Source of the DNA: an uncultured Bacilli bacterium | GTDB lineage: Bacteria > Bacillota_I > Bacilli_A > RF39 > UBA660 | Assembly (NCBI GenBank): GCA_934101235.1 | Contig: CAKORH010000022.1 | Span: 1-10,097, forward strand | Length of the DNA: 10,097 nucleotides | Direction of reading: 5' to 3' | Shown: positions 7,147-10,097 of the stretch, piece after piece | Numbering within the stretch: position 1 is the stretch's first letter | Layout: each line of letters starts with the position of its first letter | Notes under the pieces: generated by a model | Databases searched by the model: none | What the model was told of the DNA's origin: nothing | What the model saw: only the letters and a program-made list of their open reading frames with translations | Translations under genes and position numbers: made by a program

Positions 7147-7166
7147 AAGTATCAAAAATGATACTT
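7147..7166 (-). terminator. Terminator of the 116-residue unknown gene
   Basis: An 8-bp stem (AAGTATCA 7147-7154 with TGATACTT 7159-7166) with a 4-base loop runs, on the minus strand, into seven T residues, nine bases past the stop codon. Good intrinsic terminator. Confidence 0.8.
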
Positions 7167-7174
7167 ATAGTTTA

Positions 7175-7525
7175 TTAATTTTTACTACAATATTTTCTTC
7201 TTCCAAATTTAATACAATTATTATTTTTATCTATTTCCTTTACATCAATTACTAAGTCATTATCATATTTATGCGTAACTAAATTAATTATATCTTTAAT
7301 TACTATACTACCATTAATTTTTGATGTTAATTTACATTCAGTATTAACTATTTCATTATTATCCTCTAATATATTTAATTTTAATAAATAACCATTTTCT
7401 TTTTTAAAATAATCTACTACCATATTATATACTTTTTTACTTTCTGTAAAAGATTCTATAAATAGTATACTATCAAAAAAATTTATTGATGATAAAAAAC
7501 TATTATCTAAAATTAACTTATCCAT
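7175..7525 (-). CDS. Unknown 116-residue protein
   Basis: Not recognised. A GTG at 7534 would add three residues but sits almost on top of the ribosome binding site; AAGGAAG (7540-7534) is placed for the ATG at 7525, which I choose. The 116-residue product begins MDKLILDNSFLSSINFFDS, has no clear signal peptide or transmembrane helix, and looks alpha/beta with several strands (LFIES, YLLKLNIL, GSIVIKDI, LVIDVKEI). It ends in a basic GRRKYCSKN tail. It is a single-gene unit: TTGTAT-N17-TATAAT promoter upstream, T-run terminator downstream. The neighbours (317-residue duplicated protein, then sigK; rpsB on the other side) give no functional clue. Composition and Asn/Lys/Ile richness match the genome. 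Confidence 0.72.
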   Translation of the reverse strand: MDKLILDNSFLSSINFFDSILFIESFTESKKVYNMVVDYFKKENGYLLKLNILEDNNEIVNTECKLTSKINGSIVIKDIINLVTHKYDNDLVIDVKEIDKNNNCIKFGRRKYCSKN

Positions 7526-7533
7526 TTTAAACA

Positions 7534-7540
7534 CTTCCTT
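7534..7540 (-). promoter_or_regulatory. Ribosome binding site deciding the start at 7525
   Basis: AAGGAAG on the minus strand lies eight bases before ATG 7525 but directly against the alternative GTG at 7534, so the ATG is the better start. Confidence 0.7.
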
Positions 7541-7548
7541 GGTTATTT

Positions 7549-7577
7549 ATTATAAGTAATTATTAAAAAAAATACAA
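7549..7577 (-). promoter_or_regulatory. Promoter of the 116-residue gene, nested in a terminator
   Basis: TTGTAT (7577-7572), a 17-base spacer and TATAAT (7554-7549) on the minus strand. The -35 box lies in the stem of the preceding gene's terminator. The predicted start near 7542 leaves a leader of under 20 bases, starting almost at the ribosome binding site. Confidence 0.6.
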
Positions 7578-7591
7578 TAATTAATTGTATT
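7571..7591 (-). terminator. Terminator of the 317-residue gene
   Basis: An 8-bp stem (AATACAAT 7571-7578 with ATTGTATT 7584-7591) with a 5-base loop overlaps the TAA stop of the gene (7583-7581). On the minus strand it continues into a run of eight T residues. Strong intrinsic terminator. Confidence 0.8.
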
Positions 7592-8534
7592 CTTTCTTTA
7601 AAGTCTTATTATTAGTATTTTTTATATTCTCTGTTTTAAAATTAGTATAGAATTTTTTATCTTTTTCATTATTATAAATAAATGATAATTCAATATTATT
7701 ATCTAAATGGATACCAAATGTTTCTACACTATAATCTTTACTAAAATAATTATATTGCATTTCATTTTTCATTAAATAATTCATTATTAGATTGTATAAT
7801 TTATTATATATTTTATTATTATTTTTAATACTAAATCTTAATTTCAAAATAGGTTTTGGATTATTTGAACCTCTAATAATACTTAATTTATATTTATAAC
7901 ATTTATCAAAGGAATCATAATTATTTTCCATTTTAAAATTAAAATGTTTTGTATTTTCATAATCTTCTAAATTATTATAATTATAAATATTTTTAAACAT
8001 TTTTCTAAAAATATTTATAATTTTTAATGCTTTTTCTTCTTGTATTTCATCCGTAGTCTTTAATGTACTATTATAGTTATCTTCATTTAATTGTTTACTA
8101 TTATTTTTTGAACTATTAATTTTATCATTTATTTCATTAAATAATGTATCATCTAATTCATTATTTATATTAAATTTTACTGTTATATTATTTTTAAAAT
8201 TAAGATTAAATGTTTTATGATTTATATTGTTAAATGAAGTATATAATAACTCATTTTTTTTAGATAAAGCATCTATAAATTTGATTAAAGATTTATTTAT
8301 TTGATTTCTATATGATAAATTAAATTCACATACTTTTTCATTTATACCTCTTAATATAGTAAATGTATATTTATAACATTTTTTATCATTATCATAATAA
8401 TAATTAATATCAATATTATACGGTTTTATATTGTCATAATTTACAATATTATTATAGTTTATTAACCCTTCTATAATTTCATAAATTGCTTTTAATTTTA
8501 AATCAGCTTTTTCTCTTTGTACTTTATCTTTCAT
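7581..8534 (-). CDS. Unknown 317-residue protein made of two tandem repeats
   Basis: Not recognised, but it is clearly a duplication of one domain of about 120 residues. Repeat A is residues 14-135 and repeat B 170-300, joined by an Asn/Ser/Lys-rich linker (138-168). Aligned anchors: YNNIVNYDN (27-35) with YNNLEDYEN (186-194); KCYKYTFTILRG (52-63) with KCYKYKLSIIRG (211-222); KKNELLY with MKNEMQY; KTFNLNFKNNITVKFNINNE with ETFGIHLDNNIELSFIYNNE. Each unit has a helix, then paired strands around the KCYKYxxxIxRG core, a helix, and two more strands. No signal peptide or membrane helix. The one conserved Cys per unit invites metal or disulfide ideas, but one Cys does not show it. A consensus promoter (TTGACA-N17-TATTAT), AGAGGGG before the ATG and a strong terminator make expression likely. 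It diverges from sigK; a sporulation link is possible but unproven. Confidence 0.8.
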   Translation of the reverse strand: MKDKVQREKADLKLKAIYEIIEGLINYNNIVNYDNIKPYNIDINYYYDNDKKCYKYTFTILRGINEKVCEFNLSYRNQINKSLIKFIDALSKKNELLYTSFNNINHKTFNLNFKNNITVKFNINNELDDTLFNEINDKINSSKNNSKQLNEDNYNSTLKTTDEIQEEKALKIINIFRKMFKNIYNYNNLEDYENTKHFNFKMENNYDSFDKCYKYKLSIIRGSNNPKPILKLRFSIKNNNKIYNKLYNLIMNYLMKNEMQYNYFSKDYSVETFGIHLDNNIELSFIYNNEKDKKFYTNFKTENIKNTNNKTLKKEYN

Positions 8535-8561
8535 AGTTATCCCCTCTCTTTAGGACATTGT

Positions 8562-8590
8562 ATAATACTACTAATGTTATAATTTGTCAA
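8562..8590 (-). promoter_or_regulatory. Strong sigma-A promoter for the 317-residue gene
   Basis: A perfect -35 TTGACA (8590-8585) and TATTAT (8567-8562) at the ideal 17-base spacing on the minus strand, 28 bases from the ATG. Best promoter in the window. Confidence 0.8.
8575..8583 (+). promoter_or_regulatory. Candidate sigK promoter (extended -10)
   Basis: TGTTATAAT on the plus strand matches the extended -10. It would start transcription near 8590, giving sigK a leader of about 50 bases. It lies inside the spacer of the opposing promoter at 8562-8590. A second TATAAT at 8619-8624 is nearer but would start right on the ribosome binding site. In Bacillus sigK is driven by sigma-E; I see no good sigma-E box. 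Confidence 0.4.
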
Positions 8591-8638
8591 ATTTTGTTCT
8601 TTAAGTTAAAAAAATTTATATAATTTAGTGGAGGATAT

Positions 8639-9331
8639 ATGTTTTTAGGATTAATTAATATATTTAAAAGTTTATATTTTTTTACTGGTTCTTATTCAAT
8701 TAATGTTTTTCCAGAACCTTTAAGTAATGATGAAGAAATTAAATATATAAATGATATGAGAAATGGTGATGAATCTGCTAGAGCAAAACTTATTGAACAT
8801 AATTTAAGATTGGTTGCACATATAGTTAAAAAGTATGATACTAAAGAAAATAATGATGATTTGATAAGTATAGGAACAATTGGTCTTATAAAGGGTGTAG
8901 ATTCATTTAAAAATGATAAGAATACTAGGCTAACCACTTATTGTGCTAAATGTATTCAAAATGAAATATTGATGTATTTTAGAAATAATAAAAAACATGT
9001 TAATGATGTTAGTTTAAATGATTCAATTGGATATGATAAAGATGGAAATGAAATTAATTTAATAGATGTTATTAAAAGTAATGATGAGGATATTTTGGTA
9101 CAATTACATAATAAAGATTCAGTTAATACTTTATTAAAATATTTAAACATTTTAAATGATAGAGAAAAAGAAATTATTATAAAACGATATGGTCTTTTTG
9201 GAAATGATGAGTTAACACAAAAAGAAATAAGTGAAAAAATGAATATTTCTAGGAGTTATGTTTCAAGAATTGAAAAAAGAGCTTTACTTAAAATTTATAA
9301 AAAATTTTTAAAAGAAAAGAAAGAATATTAA
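8639..9331 (+). CDS. sigK: Sporulation sigma factor K (pro-sigma-K)
   Basis: Sigma-70-family factor that in Bacillus and many Clostridia directs late mother-cell genes (coat and cortex maturation). 230 residues, close to the usual 230-240. Residues 1-20 (MFLGLINIFKSLYFFTGSYS) form the hydrophobic pro-sequence normally removed by the membrane protease SpoIVFB, just before INVFPEPLS, the expected mature start. Region 2: EHNLRLVAHIVKKY (53-66), DLISIGTIGLIKGVDSF (74-90), then TYCAKCIQNEILMYFRN for -10 recognition. DVSLNDSIGYDKDGNEINLIDVI (123-145) is typical SigE/SigK. Region 4: DREKEIIIKRYGL (174-186) and the HTH LTQKEISEKMNISRSYVSRIEKRAL (192-216). The gene is continuous, with no skin-type intervening element. 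GGAGG lies four bases before the ATG. SigE is the main alternative; the short pro-sequence and overall match favour SigK. Confidence 0.92.
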   Translation: MFLGLINIFKSLYFFTGSYSINVFPEPLSNDEEIKYINDMRNGDESARAKLIEHNLRLVAHIVKKYDTKENNDDLISIGTIGLIKGVDSFKNDKNTRLTTYCAKCIQNEILMYFRNNKKHVNDVSLNDSIGYDKDGNEINLIDVIKSNDEDILVQLHNKDSVNTLLKYLNILNDREKEIIIKRYGLFGNDELTQKEISEKMNISRSYVSRIEKRALLKIYKKFLKEKKEY

Positions 9332-9354
9332 AAAATGTACTGTGTGTACATTTT
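9332..9354 (+). terminator. sigK terminator
   Basis: A 9-bp stem (AAAATGTAC 9332-9340 with GTACATTTT 9346-9354) with loop TGTGT starts right after the sigK stop and is followed by GTTTGTTT. Its A/T-rich arms make it usable from the opposite strand too. Confidence 0.75.
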
Positions 9355-9381
9355 GTTTGTTTATATAATCAAATTCTATTA

Positions 9382-9554
9382 CCTTTCTCTAATTATATTA
9401 ATATTTATTTTATATAATTCTTTTACACAATCTTTTAATTTATTAAAATCCATACAATTTATTCTAGAATTAATTGTATAACACTAATTACATTTATTGT
9501 TGCAATTTCTGTTTGTAGTAAGCCATACAACTTTGGGAATTACTATTGAATCAT
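9382..9554 (-). pseudogene. Radical SAM domain remnant fused to the GNAT gene
   Basis: The last 24 residues of the GNAT frame read GNDSIVIPKVVWLTTNRNCN and end NKCN, then TAG (9486-9484). Skipping the TAG, the same frame continues CYTINSRINCMDFNKLKDCV, then KELYKININIIRER, before TAA at 9381-9379. Across the stop this spells C192-x3-C196-x2-C199-Y, the 4Fe-4S motif of radical SAM enzymes, preceded by the usual WLTTNRNC strand and followed by the first helix and second strand (MDFNKLKDCVKELYKINI). The TAG sits where Trp is frequent, so one TGG to TAG change explains it. The family's next landmark, GGEPT, is missing: the domain is cut within about 34 codons of the stop. Best read as decay of a GNAT-radical SAM fusion; functional stop read-through is unlikely because the rest of the barrel is absent. 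Confidence 0.7.
9452..9479. repeat. 28-base near-perfect palindrome
   Basis: ATACAATT (9452-9459) and AATTGTAT (9472-9479) flank the perfect palindrome ATTCTAGAAT (9461-9470), with only a T/T mismatch at 9460/9471. It lies five bases past the GNAT stop. It could act as a weak terminator for the minus strand, since the following bases (GGATTTTAA) contain a short T-run, or as a protein-binding site. Confidence 0.5.
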
Positions 9555-10077
9555 TTCCTAAAGTAATAATATATCTACAAATTGTTTTATTTGTATCATT
9601 ATCAATTACTTTATCATTTAATATTCCACCATTTTTTATAATAACTTTTTTTGAAAAAATATTGTCATCATAACAAGTTATTAAAATTTTTTTTGCATAC
9701 ATTTTTTTATATTTATTTAAAGCTATTTTTAATGCATTTGTTGCAATTTTATTATTTCTTTTAGATGGTTTAATGTAGTAAGCAACGTGTCCATATTTTT
9801 CTAAATAACTTTTATTTAATTTATGACGCAAATCTATAGTTCCGACAATTTCATTTTTGTGAATTATCCAGTAAATAGTTGAGGGAACATCACATTTTAC
9901 AATATTTTTTCCAAATCTTCTGTTATTGACTCTTTTTAACATTGAATTAAATGTTTCGTTATCTCTTATTAAAGAATTACCCATTTCTTTATAATCGCCA
10001 TAATTATATGCTTCTTTAATTAGTGAATTATAACTTTTTTCATATTTTTTTGTAGGAAGTATAAGTTTGAGTTGCAT
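9484..10077 (-). CDS. GNAT acetyltransferase (COG3981-like) with radical SAM-like tail
   Basis: GNAT-fold N-acetyltransferase, 197 residues from ATG 10077. I prefer this start to ATG 10086 because AAAGGAG (10093-10087) lies nine bases before it and directly abuts the other. The opening MQLKLILPTKKYEKSY and the block VPSTIYWIIHKNEIVGTIDLR, HKLN, GHVAYYIKPSKRN (64-108) match the predicted acetyltransferase family whose members read VPxxTYFL, IVGxINIRHxLN, GHIGYxIRPSERGKGYA. ITCYDDNIFSKKVIIKNGG (133-151) is the second conserved block. The acetyl-CoA loop, normally R-x-x-G-x-A/G, is RNNKIA (107-112): the Gly is replaced by Lys, so activity may be weakened. The native domain should end near RYIITL (168-173); the remaining 24 residues are the start of a broken radical SAM domain. 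Substrate unknown. Its promoter and upstream neighbours lie right of the window. Confidence 0.85.
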   Translation of the reverse strand: MQLKLILPTKKYEKSYNSLIKEAYNYGDYKEMGNSLIRDNETFNSMLKRVNNRRFGKNIVKCDVPSTIYWIIHKNEIVGTIDLRHKLNKSYLEKYGHVAYYIKPSKRNNKIATNALKIALNKYKKMYAKKILITCYDDNIFSKKVIIKNGGILNDKVIDNDTNKTICRYIITLGNDSIVIPKVVWLTTNRNCNNKCN

Positions 10078-10086
10078 GTAAAACAT

Positions 10087-10093
10087 CTCCTTT
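10087..10093 (-). promoter_or_regulatory. Ribosome binding site deciding the GNAT start
   Basis: AAAGGAG on the minus strand has nine bases to ATG 10077 and none to ATG 10086, so the shorter protein is the likely product. Confidence 0.75.
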
Positions 10094-10097
10094 AATA

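Noticed and set aside
8555..8638. A sigma-E promoter for sigK
   Set aside because: TATATAAT near 8617 partly resembles a sigma-E -10, but no matching -35 lies 14-15 bases upstream.
8692..9150. Minus-strand ORFs inside sigK
   Set aside because: Antisense shadows of a clear sigma factor gene.
9484..9486. TAG as a recoded sense codon (for example pyrrolysine) in the GNAT-radical SAM frame
   Set aside because: The frame ends 34 codons later, before GGEPT, so read-through would not give a working barrel. tsf in the same window uses TAG as its genuine stop.
1..10097. Mycoplasma-type code (TGA as Trp)
   Set aside because: Conserved genes are intact with TGA as a stop and use TGG for Trp (for example 1151-1153), so the standard bacterial code applies.
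1..10097. CRISPR array, tRNA, rRNA, insertion sequence or replication origin
   Set aside because: No regularly spaced repeats, cloverleaf, transposase, terminal inverted repeats or DnaA-box clusters were seen on either strand.

Overview
The window is very A+T-rich, gene-dense bacterial DNA using the standard bacterial code: conserved genes stay open with TGG for Trp and end in TAA or TAG. A full-length sporulation sigma factor with a pro-sequence, the rpsB-tsf pair, a pyrimidine-nucleoside phosphorylase and strong AGGAGG-type ribosome binding sites point to a low-GC Bacillota (Firmicutes) capable of sporulation or descended from a spore-former. An AT-rich Clostridia or Erysipelotrichia/Mollicutes-adjacent lineage would fit, but the sequence alone does not fix the order.

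Layout. 1-1069 (minus) is hemW, missing only its last few codons at the window edge. 1142-4135 (minus) is a two-gene operon, pdp/deoA then a HerA-type hexameric ATPase, 12 bases apart, with a hairpin before hemW. 4237-4620 (minus, unknown) and 4728-5150 (plus, a double-HTH XRE regulator) diverge from a shared 107-base control region. The regulator converges on rpsB-tsf (6997 to 5170, minus), separated by a perfect 11-bp bidirectional terminator. rpsB has a good promoter and a structured leader of about 108 nt that contains a possible 14-codon leader peptide. Two unknown minus-strand genes follow (7175-7525; 7581-8534), each with its own promoter and terminator. The larger one is an internal tandem duplication. 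It shares overlapping divergent promoters with sigK (8639-9331, plus). 9484-10077 (minus) is a GNAT acetyltransferase.

Most notable observations. (1) The GNAT reading frame runs into the start of a radical SAM domain, and an in-frame TAG falls exactly inside the CxxxCxxC cluster motif. The frame resumes with Cys-Tyr and 32 more family-like residues before it ends, so this looks like a decayed or recoded GNAT-radical SAM fusion. (2) Ribosomal protein S2 carries a Lys/Glu-rich arm and a C-terminal Rho_N/SAP-like domain. (3) The rpsB leader looks like an uncatalogued autoregulatory element. (4) HerA sits in a nucleoside-salvage operon with no NurA or defence partner in view. I see no tRNA, rRNA, CRISPR array, insertion sequence or origin, and no gene-free stretch longer than 300 bases.
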